Origin: Acidimicrobiales bacterium | GTDB taxonomy: Bacteria > Actinomycetota > Acidimicrobiia > Acidimicrobiales > AC-9 | DNA length: 36,704 bases | Direction: 5' to 3' | NCBI GenBank assembly: GCA_036270875.1 | Contig: DATBBR010000015.1 | Span: 1 to 36,704, forward strand | In this document: one piece after another, positions 8,368-18,500 of the stretch | Layout of the letters: each line of letters starts with the position of its first letter | How positions within the stretch are numbered: the stretch's first letter is position 1 | The notes under the pieces: generated by a model | What the model was told of the DNA's origin: nothing | The model's input: the letters and a program-made list of their open reading frames with translations, nothing else | Database searches by the model: none | Program-made: the position numbers and the translations under genes

Positions 8368-8826
8368 ATGACCACGTCGCCCGGAGACCGGCTCCCCGGC
8401 TGCAAGTTCTGCGACATCGTGGCCCACGAGGTGCCCACCGACCTGGTTCTCGAGGAAGGCCAGGTGTCGGCGTTCCTCGATCAGCGCCCGGTGTTCCCGG
8501 GCCACGTGCTGGTCGTGCCGAGGGCCCATTTCGAGACGCTCGTCGACCTGCCGCTCCCGCTGATCGAGCCGCTCTTCGCCGCGACCCGTCGGGTCGCCGC
8601 CGCCGTGGCCCGGGCGATGCAGGCCGACGGCACCCTGGTGCTGATGAACAACCGGGTGAGCCAGAGCGTGCCTCACCTCCACGTCCACGTGGTGCCCCGA
8701 CGATTCAAGGACGGGCTCCGCGGTTTCCTGTGGCCCCGCCAGCGCTACGCCGACGAAGCCATCGAGGCCGAGGTGGCGGCCGCCATCCGCGCCGCCCTCG
8801 GGGCCGATCCGGTCAGCGACCCCTGA
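8368..8826 (+). CDS. HIT family nucleotide hydrolase
   Basis: A 152-residue histidine-triad protein, a class of cytosolic enzymes that cleave nucleoside phosphoramidates, dinucleoside polyphosphates or similar nucleotide conjugates. CKFCDIVAHEVP and GHVLVVPRAHFETL are family marks, and the active-site triad reads HLHVHVVPR near residues 110-118. The C-terminal region carries RFKDGLRGFLWPRQRY, found in one actinobacterial subgroup. CKFC gives two cysteines that could take part in zinc binding as in bacterial HinT-like proteins. The gene stands alone between divergent DUF3151 and convergent tyrS. The exact substrate cannot be assigned. Confidence 0.88.
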   Translation: MTTSPGDRLPGCKFCDIVAHEVPTDLVLEEGQVSAFLDQRPVFPGHVLVVPRAHFETLVDLPLPLIEPLFAATRRVAAAVARAMQADGTLVLMNNRVSQSVPHLHVHVVPRRFKDGLRGFLWPRQRYADEAIEAEVAAAIRAALGADPVSDP

Positions 8827-8844
8827 GGCCGGCCGCCCCGACCG

Positions 8845-10131
8845 CTACCCGAAACGGACGAGATGCTGGTCCCGTCTCCCCCGGCGCAGCAGCAGATAGC
8901 GGTCCCGCAACAGGTCCTCCGGGCCCAGCTGGCGGGCTCGGTCGACCTCGCGGCGATTGTTGACGTAGGCGCCCCCCTGCTCGATGGTCGAGCGGGCGGC
9001 CGAGCGGGACGGGGCAAGGCCGGTCTCGACCATGGCCTCGACGAGCGAAAGCCCGCCGTCCGCCAGACGGTCCCTCGACCAGGTGCTGGAGGGGGCATCA
9101 GCGAGCACGTCGACGAGGACCTCCTCGTCGAGCTTGGCGATCTCCTCTGAGAACAGCGCCGCCGCAGTGCGCTCGGCGTTGGCCGCTGCCATCTCGCCGT
9201 GGACCAGCGCGGTCACCTCGCGCGCCAGGGTGCGCTGAGCCTCCCGGGCCTCGGGGTGGGTGGCCACGGCGGCGTCGAGTTCCTCGATCCGCCCGTGATC
9301 GAGCCAGGTGAAGTAGCGGAGGTAGGTGCCAACCACGCTGTCCTCGGTCCGCAGGAAGAACTGGAAGAGCTGGTACGGGCTGGTGCGCCGCTCGTCCAGC
9401 CAGACGTTGCCGGACACGGTCTTGCCGAACTTCGTTCCGTCGGGGCGCACGACCAGGGGCCAGGTCAGCCCCCACGCTTCGGCGCCTCGCACGCGCCGGA
9501 CGAGCTCGATGCCCATCGTGATGTTGCCCCACTGGTCGCTTCCACCCAACTGCAGCCGACACCCGTAGGCGTCGAACAGCCGAAGGAAGTCGTAGGCCTG
9601 GAGGAGCATGTAGCTGAACTCGGTGAACGACATGCCCTGCTCGGGCGTGTCCAGCCGGGCCCGCACCGTTTCCTTGGCGATCATCTGGCCAACGCCGAAG
9701 TGCTTGCCGACGTCCCGGAGGAACTCCAGCAGCCGCAGCGGGCCCAGCCATTCGACGTTGTCGACCAGGACCGCCTGACTGGCGCCGGCCGTCGGGGTGA
9801 AGTCGAGGAACCGACCGAGCTGGCCACGAATGCCGGCCATGTTGGCCTCCAGCGTCTCGGCTCCCAGCAGCTGACGCTCCTCGCTCTTGCCGCTCGGGTC
9901 GCCGATCATCCCCGTACCCCCGCCCGCAAGGGCGATCGGCCGGTGGCCGGCCTCCTGGAGGCGGCGCAGGTTGAAGATCCCGAGGAGGTGGCCGACGTGG
10001 AGGCTGTCGGCGCTGGGATCGAACCCGGCGTAGGCCGTCAGCGGCTCCCGGTCGAGGATGGTGGCCAGCTTGGCGTCACTCAACTGCTGAACGAGACCAC
10101 GGAACTGGAGGTCGGCAAAGAATCCACGCAC
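8845..10131 (-). CDS. tyrS: Tyrosyl-tRNA synthetase
   Basis: Class I aminoacyl-tRNA synthetase that charges tRNA-Tyr. With GTG 10131 the protein has 428 residues, the usual length. The HIGH-like motif is HVGH at residues 45-48 within GFDPSADSLHVGHLLG. ALAGGGTGMIGDPSGK, QLGGSDQWGNI and the KMSKS equivalent KFGKT follow, and a C-terminal S4 RNA-binding domain contains GGAYVNNRREV. The frame is open far upstream to 13443, but that part is antisense to the TetR and thioredoxin-fold genes. VRGFFADLQFRGLVQQ matches the family N-terminus. The start is immediately preceded by a perfect 10-bp hairpin and has only a weak GGCAGG ribosome site. Confidence 0.95.
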   Translation of the reverse strand: MRGFFADLQFRGLVQQLSDAKLATILDREPLTAYAGFDPSADSLHVGHLLGIFNLRRLQEAGHRPIALAGGGTGMIGDPSGKSEERQLLGAETLEANMAGIRGQLGRFLDFTPTAGASQAVLVDNVEWLGPLRLLEFLRDVGKHFGVGQMIAKETVRARLDTPEQGMSFTEFSYMLLQAYDFLRLFDAYGCRLQLGGSDQWGNITMGIELVRRVRGAEAWGLTWPLVVRPDGTKFGKTVSGNVWLDERRTSPYQLFQFFLRTEDSVVGTYLRYFTWLDHGRIEELDAAVATHPEAREAQRTLAREVTALVHGEMAAANAERTAAALFSEEIAKLDEEVLVDVLADAPSSTWSRDRLADGGLSLVEAMVETGLAPSRSAARSTIEQGGAYVNNRREVDRARQLGPEDLLRDRYLLLRRGRRDQHLVRFG

Positions 10132-10132
10132 G

Positions 10133-10158
10133 CGGGCCAGCCTGCCACGGCTGGCCCG
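10133..10158 (-). promoter_or_regulatory. Perfect GC-rich hairpin abutting the tyrS start codon
   Basis: CGGGCCAGCC and GGCTGGCCCG form a perfect 10-bp stem with a 6-nt loop, ending 1 nt before the GTG of tyrS. In the transcript this would bury the only candidate ribosome site. No T-box consensus (AGGGUGGNACCGCG) is visible, so its role in controlling tyrS is inference. Confidence 0.5.
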
Positions 10159-10269
10159 GACCAGACACCACGTTCCACGGCCGCTCTTACTCGGGCCGCC
10201 ACCTGGCTCTAGTGACGCCTTGACGACGTCGCAAGGGCGCAACGATGCCGATGGCGCGACCCTGGAGTC

Positions 10270-10860
10270 ATGGGTGCTCGTCTCTCCCGCCAGGCGATCA
10301 TCGAGGCGGCCCGCACCCTTCTGGCCGCCGAAGGCATCGAGGCGGTGTCCCTGCGTCGGGTGGCGGGGGCCCTGGGCGTCACCGCGCCGGCGCTCTACGC
10401 GCACGTAAAGGACAAGCACGACCTCCTGCAGGGCGTCGCCGACCAGGAGGGCCGGCGGGTGATCGAGCGGATCCAGTCCATCCCCGAGACCGAGCCGCTG
10501 GCCCTCATCCGGGCCCGGAGCCTGGCCTACGTGGCCTACGCCAAGGAGAACCCGGCGCTGTTCAAGGCCATCTTCATGGTGCGGCCCGAGCTCACGGCCC
10601 AGCCCAAGGACGCTGAGGCGATGGCCACCATGGCGCCCGAGGAATTTCAGGTCGGTGCGGCACCGGTCTTCGAGCTCGCCCGTGCCGGTCTGCTCGGCAG
10701 CGTGGACCCACATCTGGCGGCGCTGACCATCTGGACCGCGACCCACGGCGTGGCCACTGTGATCCTCGCCGGGCCCGAGTTCGATCCCGACCTGGAGCGA
10801 GCGCTGGTCGAGACGGTGATCGACGCCGTCATCGCCGGGCTCACCGGGCGCCGACCGTAG
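10270..10860 (+). CDS. TetR family transcriptional regulator with WHG-type C-terminal domain
   Basis: A 196-residue repressor-like protein. The N-terminal helix-turn-helix is clear: AIIEAARTLLAAEGIEAVSLRRVA followed by GVTAPALYAHVKDKHDLL. The C-terminal ligand domain contains IWTATHGVATVIL, typical of the WHG subgroup of TetR proteins. The ligand is unknown. The ATG at 10270 lies next to a weak GGAG. It is divergent from tyrS and co-directional with the DUF255 gene, which starts 57 bp downstream after a hairpin, so that gene could be its target. The neighbours do not point to a specific drug or metabolite. Confidence 0.9.
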   Translation: MGARLSRQAIIEAARTLLAAEGIEAVSLRRVAGALGVTAPALYAHVKDKHDLLQGVADQEGRRVIERIQSIPETEPLALIRARSLAYVAYAKENPALFKAIFMVRPELTAQPKDAEAMATMAPEEFQVGAAPVFELARAGLLGSVDPHLAALTIWTATHGVATVILAGPEFDPDLERALVETVIDAVIAGLTGRRP

Positions 10861-10873
10861 GCCGGCCCACGAT

Positions 10874-10891
10874 GCCGGCCCCCTGGCCGGC
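10874..10891. terminator. Perfect 7-bp inverted repeat between the TetR and DUF255 genes
   Basis: GCCGGCC-CCCT-GGCCGGC forms a perfect stem just after the TetR stop codon. There is no T-tract, so it could be a weak terminator or a palindromic operator for the TetR protein upstream of the 10918 gene. Confidence 0.35.
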
Positions 10892-10904
10892 GGGGAGCCC
10901 GACA

Positions 10905-10910
10905 TAGGCT
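10905..10910 (+). promoter_or_regulatory. -10 hexamer TAGGCT of the DUF255 gene, leaderless type
   Basis: TAGGCT is followed by exactly 7 nt and ATG 10918. It lies within the 11-mer ACATAGGCTCG that is also present before the HIT gene. Confidence 0.45.
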
Positions 10911-10917
10911 CGAGGCC

Positions 10918-12948
10918 ATGAACCGTCTGTCCGCAGAGACCAGCCCCTATCTGCGCCAGCATCAGGACAACCCGGTGGACTGGTATCCGTGGGGCGAGGA
11001 GGCGTTCGCGCGGGCTCGCACCGACGACCGACCGGTCATGCTCTCCATCGGGTACTCCTCGTGTCACTGGTGTCACGTGATGGCGCACGAGTCCTTCGAG
11101 GACGAGCACACGGCCGCCCTGCTCAACGACCGCTTCGTCAGCATCAAGGTCGACCGCGAGGAGCGGCCGGACGTCGACGCGGTCTACATGGAGGCCGTGC
11201 AGGCCATCACCGGTCGGGGGGGGTGGCCCATGACGGTCTTCCTCACCCCCGACCGGCGACCGTTCTACGGGGGCACCTACTTCCCCAAGGACGACCGGGG
11301 CGGGCTGCCAGGGTTCACCACGGTGCTGCAGGCCATCGACGCAGCGTGGCGCGACCGGCGCGACGAGGTTGTCGGCCAGGCCGAGCAGCTGGTGGGCGCA
11401 GTCGAGGCCCGGCTGCAGATCCCTACGGCCGGCGCCGGCACCGGCCGACCGCCTGCTGCTCCCGCCGAGCTCCTGCAGGGGGCCTTCGCCGCCCTCCAGA
11501 GCGCCTACGACCCCAGCTGGGGAGGGTTCGGGTCCGCTCCCAAGTTCCCCCAGCCGTCGATGCTCGAGCTGGCGCTCCGAGCCCACGACCGCTCGGGCGG
11601 GGACACGGCGCTCGCCATGGTGACGACCACCCTCGATGCCATGGCGTCCGGCGGCATCTACGACCACCTCGGAGGCGGGTTCGCCCGCTACTCGGTCGAC
11701 GGCCGCTGGATGGTGCCGCATTTCGAGAAGATGCTGTACGACCAGGCCGGGTTGGCCCGCATCTACCTCCACGGCTGGCAGGTGACCGGGTCGCCGCACT
11801 GGCGACAGGTGCTCGACGAGACCGTGGAGTACGTGCTGCGCGACCTGCGCGCCCCCGAGGGCGGGCTCTACTCCGCCGAGGACGCCGACTCCGAAGGCGT
11901 GGAGGGTCGCTTCTATGTCTGGAGCCTGCAGGAGGTGACCGACACGCTCGGCCCCGAGCTGGCGCCGGCGGCCATCGACTGGTACGGCGTCACCGCCGCG
12001 GGCAACTTCGAAGGCTCGAACATCCTGCACCGCCCCCAGCGGGCTGATCTGCTGCGGCCTCCGGCGATCGAGCGCGCGCGACGCCTGCTGTTCGCGCATC
12101 GGGCCCGGCGGGTACGGCCCGGACTGGACGACAAGGTGCTCACCGAGTGGAACGCCATGTTCTGCTCGACGCTGGCCGAGGCCGCGGGGGCGACCGGTCG
12201 GCAGGACTGGCGGGAGGAGGCCGTCTCGGTCGCCGAGTTCCTGCTCGGATCCCTGCGACGAGACGACGGGCGCTGGCTGCGCTCCTGGCAGGGGGACTCG
12301 AGCAGCGACGGCAGCGACGGTGGCCGGCGGGGTCGAGCCGGCCATCTGGCGGTCGCGGCCGACTACGCCTGGCTCGTCGATGCCTTCACCCGACTGTCCG
12401 AGCTCACCGGCCAGGCCCGCTGGATCGAGACGGCCAGGGCCACGGCCGACGACCTGCTCGCCCTGTTCTGGGACCCGGCGCAGGGCGGGCTCTTCACGAC
12501 GGGCGAGGACGCCGAACGGCTCATCGTCCGCTCGAAGGAGCTGTTCGACGGGGCCACGCCGTCGGCGAACTCGGTGGGTGCCGTCGCCCTCGCCCGTCTG
12601 GCCGCCCTGACCGGTGAGGTGCGCTATGCCCAGGCCGCCGAGGCCATCCTCGCCTCGCTGGGAGAGGCCATGGCCACCCAGCCGACCGCCTTCACCCACG
12701 CCCTGGGCGCCGTGGATCTCGTCGCCGATGGGGTCACCGAGGTCGCCGTCGTCGGTGACCGTCCCGACCTGGTCGGCGCCGTGCACCGCAGCTACTTGCC
12801 CCGCGCCGCGCTGGCGTGGGGAGAGCCGTACCGGTCGCCGCTGTGGGAAGAACGACGAGACGGCCTGGCCTACGTCTGTCGCGACTACGCATGCTTGACA
12901 CCGACGTCGACGGTCGTGGACCTGGAGGCCCAGCTCACAACCCGGTAA
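10918..12948 (+). CDS. Thioredoxin-fold DUF255 protein (YyaL / spermatogenesis-associated protein 20 family)
   Basis: A 676-residue two-domain protein found in bacteria, archaea and animals. The N-terminus [21 protein letters not shown] and the redox motif CHWC (C49, C52), in [14 protein letters not shown], mark the thioredoxin-like domain, together with [11 protein letters not shown] and [12 protein letters not shown]. The remaining 480 residues form an (alpha/alpha)6 glycosidase-like barrel: [38 protein letters not shown] and [10 protein letters not shown]. No signal peptide, so it is cytosolic. The biochemical activity of the family is not firmly known; a redox or sugar-isomerase role has been proposed from fold alone. 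It may be transcribed with the unknown gene 34 bp downstream. Confidence 0.93.
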   Translation: MNRLSAETSPYLRQHQDNPVDWYPWGEEAFARARTDDRPVMLSIGYSSCHWCHVMAHESFEDEHTAALLNDRFVSIKVDREERPDVDAVYMEAVQAITGRGGWPMTVFLTPDRRPFYGGTYFPKDDRGGLPGFTTVLQAIDAAWRDRRDEVVGQAEQLVGAVEARLQIPTAGAGTGRPPAAPAELLQGAFAALQSAYDPSWGGFGSAPKFPQPSMLELALRAHDRSGGDTALAMVTTTLDAMASGGIYDHLGGGFARYSVDGRWMVPHFEKMLYDQAGLARIYLHGWQVTGSPHWRQVLDETVEYVLRDLRAPEGGLYSAEDADSEGVEGRFYVWSLQEVTDTLGPELAPAAIDWYGVTAAGNFEGSNILHRPQRADLLRPPAIERARRLLFAHRARRVRPGLDDKVLTEWNAMFCSTLAEAAGATGRQDWREEAVSVAEFLLGSLRRDDGRWLRSWQGDSSSDGSDGGRRGRAGHLAVAADYAWLVDAFTRLSELTGQARWIETARATADDLLALFWDPAQGGLFTTGEDAERLIVRSKELFDGATPSANSVGAVALARLAALTGEVRYAQAAEAILASLGEAMATQPTAFTHALGAVDLVADGVTEVAVVGDRPDLVGAVHRSYLPRAALAWGEPYRSPLWEERRDGLAYVCRDYACLTPTSTVVDLEAQLTTR

Positions 12949-12982
12949 CGATCTATCCCTCGACGCGTCGGCAACGGAGGGC

Positions 12983-13663
12983 ATGATGGAGCCCGTGAGT
13001 CGCACCGGTCTGTCCTCGCCCCGGCTCGACCTCGCCGGGGCGGAGCTCCGGCTCCTGGTCCTGGCCGAGCGCCCGGACGAGTACCTGGCGGTCGACGTCG
13101 ATTCTGGCGCGTTCGTGCGGGCGCACGGCAGCACCGATACCGACACCGGCCCGAGCCACATCCTGGACGTGATCAAGGTCGAGCTGGCGGACAATGTGCA
13201 CGCCAGCGACCTGTCGCAGCCCGAGGCGGTCACCATGGCGGGACCGGCGCGACCTGCCCGCCGGGTCCGTCGGGGCCGGGTGAAGCGGTACCTGCGCGCC
13301 CTGGTGGCGCCCAAGGGTGAGCCGTTGCTCGGCTTCCCCGCCGCGGCCACCCCGTACTGGACCCTGAACGGGACTCGGCCGTCGCTGGCCCTCATCGCAC
13401 CGGACGATGGCCTGGTGGTCACCAAGCGCCAGCCCGACGACACCTTGTGGGCCCGGTTCCACTGGGATGGCAGCCAGTATCAGCTGCCCGTCGACGACGC
13501 CCGCCTGTCGGCCGCTTTTGCCGGCAACGAACGGGCCCGTCTCGGCGGCCGGGCCCTCTCCCACGCCCTCGGCCATCGCCCCCAATACCTGCTGGTGGCC
13601 CTGGCCCCGCCGCGCAACGGCCACTGCTACAAGACGCTGGTGGCGGTGCTCCCCCGGCAGTGA
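12983..13663 (+). CDS. Conserved-looking protein of unknown function
   Basis: 226 residues, cytosolic, no membrane segments and no family I can name. The N-terminal half has LRLLVLAERPDEYLAVDVDSG and DVIKVELADNV, which look like beta-rich domain strands. A basic stretch PARRVRRGRVKRYLRAL at about residues 92-108 is followed by LGFPAAATPYWTL and a C-terminal domain with NERARLGGRALSHALGHRPQYLLVALAPPR. The basic stretch could bind nucleic acid, but this is speculation. It begins at ATG 12983 after a GGAGGG ribosome site (ATG 12986 is alternative), 34 bp after the DUF255 gene, and is convergent with the patatin gene. Confidence 0.75.
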   Translation: MMEPVSRTGLSSPRLDLAGAELRLLVLAERPDEYLAVDVDSGAFVRAHGSTDTDTGPSHILDVIKVELADNVHASDLSQPEAVTMAGPARPARRVRRGRVKRYLRALVAPKGEPLLGFPAAATPYWTLNGTRPSLALIAPDDGLVVTKRQPDDTLWARFHWDGSQYQLPVDDARLSAAFAGNERARLGGRALSHALGHRPQYLLVALAPPRNGHCYKTLVAVLPRQ

Positions 13664-13719
13664 ACCGCCAGCCGCGGGCTTCCAGCCGGCCCGAGGAAGC
13701 GGTCGCCGCCGCTCTGCGC

Positions 13720-14664
13720 CTAGGCGGCCAGCTCGGCCAGGGCCCGGCGGAAGCGGTCGGTGGCGAGGCTGCGCGCCGTCGACTCGTAGGCGTCGCGGGC
13801 CGTGCGGTCGAGGCCAGCGCCACGCATCAGGTTGATGCCGTGGGCGCGCACCTCGGGCCCGGTCGGACGAAGGAGCAGGACCTGGGCGCCCCGTCGACGC
13901 GCCGCGCCGGCCTCCTGGGCCAGCGCCCGGGCCGGCACCCTGCGGGCCAACTGGATCAATGGCCCCGGGGCATCCGTAGGGTCGAAGGCCAACGGCGCCA
14001 CGCCGATGATCAGGTCGCAGCCGGCGTCCGCGGCCAGGTCGAGGTTGGTGGTCGAGTGGGCACCGCCGTCGACGAGCACGTGACCGCCGACCCGGACCGG
14101 GGGGAAGATCCCCGGTATGGCGCAGGAGGCCTGGACGGCGCGTGGCAAGTCGATGCGTGTCTCGTGGTCACGGCCGAGCACGACTCGCCGGCCGCTGCCG
14201 ATGTCGACGGCACAGAGCCACAGAGGCTCGGTCGGCCAGGCCGCGGGCAGCTCGGCCTCGAGCCGGTCGCGGCCCTCTGCCATGGCGAACAACCCGCCGG
14301 GGAACACCCGCCTGAGCACGGCCGGCACCGCCGGGACCGGGATTCGCAGCACCGAACGGCCGAGCACGTACGCCGACCCGACGCCGCGCTGCACCAGCTC
14401 GACGGGTGACGCGAAGTTCGGGGCCAAGATGTCCCCCCATCCGTCTCGCTCCTCGGCTCCGCTGGCCAGGGCCTCGCTCCAGAAGTCGGCCGAAGACCAG
14501 CCGCTGCGAAGGTACGCCGCGATAGCCGCGCCGGCACTGGTCCCCACGATGAGGTCGGCCGAGGCCAGCCGGATCCCGCCCTCCTTCTCGAGGGCATGGA
14601 GCACGCCGGCGTGGTACGCCAGGCCGACCGTACCGCCGGCACCCAACACCAGTCCGAGCTTCAC
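13720..14664 (-). CDS. Patatin-like phospholipase (RssA/YchK type)
   Basis: A 314-residue serine lipase-like protein using a Ser-Asp dyad. The oxyanion loop LVLGAGGTVGLAYHAGVL, nucleophile S43 in GTSAG, and D199 in LVDGGAHSTTNLDL are all intact, so it should be an active acyl hydrolase on membrane lipids or acyl esters. There is no signal peptide. It begins at GTG 14664 next to a G-rich tract and lies 39 bp after the GNAT-like gene on the same strand, so the two probably form an operon. The substrate is unknown. Confidence 0.88.
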   Translation of the reverse strand: MKLGLVLGAGGTVGLAYHAGVLHALEKEGGIRLASADLIVGTSAGAAIAAYLRSGWSSADFWSEALASGAEERDGWGDILAPNFASPVELVQRGVGSAYVLGRSVLRIPVPAVPAVLRRVFPGGLFAMAEGRDRLEAELPAAWPTEPLWLCAVDIGSGRRVVLGRDHETRIDLPRAVQASCAIPGIFPPVRVGGHVLVDGGAHSTTNLDLAADAGCDLIIGVAPLAFDPTDAPGPLIQLARRVPARALAQEAGAARRRGAQVLLLRPTGPEVRAHGINLMRGAGLDRTARDAYESTARSLATDRFRRALAELAA

Positions 14665-14703
14665 GGTCCCCCCCCGGACCGCGCTACGACAAGTCGGGTG
14701 GGC

Positions 14704-15372
14704 TCATCGGCCCAGCCGTCCCTCGGCCAGGTCCTCGGCCATGGCCCATCCGAAAGCCACGAGGCAGTCGTAGCGCTTCTCCGTCAACGGCGCGAAGAAG
14801 GCGGCGACATCGGCGGGGCCCGACTTGAGGCTGCGATATTCGAGCACCCCGCCCGGTGATCCCGTACCACCGAGCACGAAGGTGCGATCATCGAGGCGCC
14901 CGTCGGCGCCAAAACGCTTGGCCAGGCGGCGACCCCACGCCCGCTCCTCGCCGGTAGGCCGATGCGCGGGACGGGGAACGACATCTGCGAGGCCCTTGAA
15001 GGCGTCGAAGGCGCCGGGATCGACCATGCGGGTCCCGACCAGCACGTCCTCGTCGGGAAACGCCAGCAGGGCCCGCCGGTACTGGTCGCCCATCAGGGTG
15101 CGGACGACGTGCTCCCGCTTCGACGTCGCCTTCACCGAGGCCAGACCGACGAGGAGGGAGGGCGTCCCGCCGATGCGCTCGAGGGTGCAGAACGAGAACC
15201 CGGCCAGCCTGCCGCCCTCGCGGGCCTGGGTGACGAGCACCCATTCGTCGCGCTGCTTGGAGAGGAACCCCACGTCGAAGCCCGCCGAACCGTCAGTGCA
15301 GATGTCGGCCATATCGGCCAACTCGGCGTCGCTCAGCGCGGTGCAGTCCTTGGTGTCGACCTCGATGGACAT
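14704..15372 (-). CDS. Conserved actinobacterial protein, probably GNAT-like fold
   Basis: 222 residues. SDAELADMADICTDGSAGFDVGFLSKQ, ERIGGTPSLLVGLASVK and LMGDQYRRALLAFPDEDVLVGTRM resemble a conserved actinobacterial family with the strand-helix order of N-acetyltransferases. The substrate and activity are unknown, and I do not see a clear Q/RxxGxG/A acetyl-CoA loop, so it may not be catalytic. ATG 15372 has an AGAGG site only 2 nt away. It is the first gene of a likely pair with the patatin gene and follows dnaE by 146 bp on the same strand. Confidence 0.72.
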   Translation of the reverse strand: MSIEVDTKDCTALSDAELADMADICTDGSAGFDVGFLSKQRDEWVLVTQAREGGRLAGFSFCTLERIGGTPSLLVGLASVKATSKREHVVRTLMGDQYRRALLAFPDEDVLVGTRMVDPGAFDAFKGLADVVPRPAHRPTGEERAWGRRLAKRFGADGRLDDRTFVLGGTGSPGGVLEYRSLKSGPADVAAFFAPLTEKRYDCLVAFGWAMAEDLAEGRLGR

Positions 15373-15518
15373 GACCTCTTGAGAACTCCCATTCGACCTG
15401 GTGCTTGCCTAGTTCTCCTCCAGATTACGGGATGGCGCCTGGATCTGTCCCATGCGGGGCCCGCCGGTGGCCGGCCCACACCCCGCTCCCGGGCCGCCCC
15501 GGCACGCGGGCATCGTGC

Positions 15519-18500
15519 TCAGCTGACTACGGCGTTGGGGCCGAGCAGGACCCGCACCTCGGCGACCACGCCGGATCGAGCGTCGACGTTGAGCTCGTCC
15601 GGAAGGCGGATCACCTTCTCCCCCACGTGCAAGAACACCGGCGACGGACCCGGGTGGTCGACCAACAACTGCTTGAGGCCCGCCAGCAGCGAGTCGGTGA
15701 GGCTGGGCAGCGGCAGACAGATCCGCAGCGGGGGCCCGTCGTCGGCGACCAGTTGCGGCCGGGTGAGACCCATGCACACCAGCTTGGGCTGGTCGTCGCG
15801 CGTGTCGATCCGCCCCTTGACACACACCGCCACGTCTTCCTCGAGGAGGGCGCCGAACTGCCGCATGGCGCCCGGGAACACGAAGGTCTCGATCGTGGCC
15901 TCCAGGTCCTCGAGAACGAAGGTGGCCATCTGGTCGCCGCTCTTGGTGTACTTGCGCACCAGGTTGGTGACGACACCCCCGACCACCCGAACCTCGGCGT
16001 CCCGATAGGCGTTCCCTCCCCCCGGGGCGACCTCTCGCAGCTCACCGATCGTGCAGTCGGTGTGCTTGGCCAGCGCCGCCTCCACGCCCATGAGCGGGTG
16101 GTCGCTCACGTAGAGGCCGAGCATCTCCTTCTCGAACGACAGCCGCTGGGCCTTGTCGAACTCGACCTCGGGGATGGGAACCCTGGAGTCGTCGAAACCC
16201 ACCGTCGGCCCGCCCGTCCCGCCGTCTGTCGCCGAGCCGTTACCGGCCCCCGTGTCGCCCATCGAGGCGAACAAGCTCATGATGCCGAGCTCGGCCTCAC
16301 GGCGGCGGGCCAGGGTGCGGTCGACCACCTGCTCGAACACGAGACACAAGCCCTTGCGCGGATGGCCGAGCGAGTCGAACGCCCCCGCCTTGATGAGGGA
16401 CTCGACGGTCCTCTTGTTGAGCACTGTCGGGTCCACCCGGTCGCAGAAGTCGTAGAAGTCCCGGTACGGACCGCCCCGGTCCCGCTCGGCCACGACCTGG
16501 GCAACGAGCCCCTCGCCGACGTTGCGGATGGCCGAGAGCCCGAAGGGGATGGCCCCCGGGCCATCCTCGGACCCTGGCTGCGCGGTGAAGTCCGACGCCG
16601 ACACGTTGACATCGGGGACGAGCACCTGGATGCGGTGGGCTCGGCAATCGCCGAGGTAGACCGCCGTACGGTCCTTGTCGTCCTTGACGCTGGTCAACAG
16701 GGCGGCCATGTACTCGACCGGGTAGTTGGCCTTGAGCCATGCCGTCTGGTAAGCGACGAGGCCGTACCCATAGGAGTGGCTCTTGTTGAAGGCGTAGTCG
16801 GCGAACGGCTCGATGAGATCGAAGAGCGCCGTGCCGAGGGCGGAGCCGTAACCAGTGCGCTCGCAGCCGGCCACGAACTGTTCCCGCTCAGCGGCGATGA
16901 GGGACCGGATCTTCTTGCCGCAGGCCTTTCGGAGGCGATCGGCCTCGGCCAGGCTGTAGCCCGCGAAGCGCTGGGCCACGCGCATCATGGACTCCTGGTA
17001 GATCATCAGCCCGTAGGTGTCCGCCAGGATGTCCTCGAGATCGGGGTGCAGGTAGGTGATGGGCTTGCGGCCGCACTTGCGGTCGGCGTAGTCGTTGTGC
17101 ATGTTGGCCGCCATCGGCCCCGGCCGGTAGAGGGCCACGAGGGCGGCGACGTCCTCGAACCGGCTGGGAGCGAGGGAGCGCATGAGCGCCCGCATCGGCG
17201 CGCCCTCCAGCTGAAAGACCCCGACCGACCGTCCCTGCTTGAGCATCGCGAAGGTCGCCTCGTCGTCGGGAGGGAGCGCATCGACGTCGGGGCGGTGGCC
17301 CTGGGAGCGCTCGACCAGATCGAGCGCCCGCTCGATCACGCTCAGGTTGCGCAGACCGAGGAAGTCCATCTTGAGCAGGCCCAGCTCCTCGACACCGTGC
17401 ATCTCGTACTGGGTGACGATCGGTGCGTCCTGGGCAGGAGTGGAGGGATCCGGCTTGCGCTGGATCGGGAGGTGCTCAGTCAGCGGCTCGCGAGTGATGA
17501 CCACGGCGGCCGCGTGGATGCCCGCCTGCTGGCGCAGCCCCTCCAGTCCCTTGGCCACGTCGATCACCTGACGGGCGTCGGGATCGCTCTGGTACATCTC
17601 CCGGAGCCCAGTCGCCATCTTGTACCCGTCGTCGTGCCCGTCCCGAGGCTCGAGGCAGGCGCCCAGCGGGGTGTCCCGACCCATGACGAGCGGGGGCATG
17701 GCCTTGGCAATGCGGTCCCCAACGGCGTAGGGATAGCCGAGCACCCGAGCGGCATCCCGAACCGCGGCCCGAGCCTTGATGGTCGAGAAGGTCACGATCT
17801 GGGCGACGTGGTCCCACCCATAGCGCTCGGCGGCGTAGCGGATCATCTCCCCCCGAGCCCGCTCGTCGAAGTCCATGTCGATGTCGGGCATCTCCCGGCG
17901 GCCGGGATTGAGGAAGCGCTCGAACAGCAGGTCGTGATGGATGGGATCGAGATCGACGATGCGCAGGCAGTAGGCGACGCAGCAGCCGGCGGCCGAGCCA
18001 CGGCCGGGCCCGACGCGGATGCCCGAAGAGCGGGCGTGGCGGATGAGATCCCACACGACGAGGAAGTAAGCCGAGAACCCCATGTCGGCGATGACGCCGA
18101 GCTCGAAGTCGAGCCGCTCGATCACCGCTGTCGGGATCGGCCGCCCGTAGCGTTCCTCGGCGCCGCTCATGCTCAGGTGACGCAGGTAAGCGGCGGTAGC
18201 GGCCTCGCCGCCGCCGGCGGAGAACTCCTCGGGCACGGGGAACTCGGGCAGCTTGGGCTTGCCGAACTCGATGTCGATCGCAGCCCGCTCGGCGATCCAG
18301 AGCGTGTTGTCGCAGGCCTCGGGCCAGTCGCGGAACAGCGTCCGCATCTCCGCCGCCGACTTCAGGTAGTGCTCCTCGCCCTCGAACCGGAACCGCTTGG
18401 GGTCGTCGCGCATCGCCCCGGTCTGGACGCAGAGGAGCGCATCGTGGGCCATGGCGTCGTCGCGGTGGGTGTAGTGGCTGTCGTTGGTGGCGAGCAGCGG

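Noticed and set aside
10132-13443. Long N-terminal extension of the tyrS frame
   Set aside because: It is antisense to the TetR and DUF255 genes; the TyrS domain begins at 10131 with the expected N-terminus.
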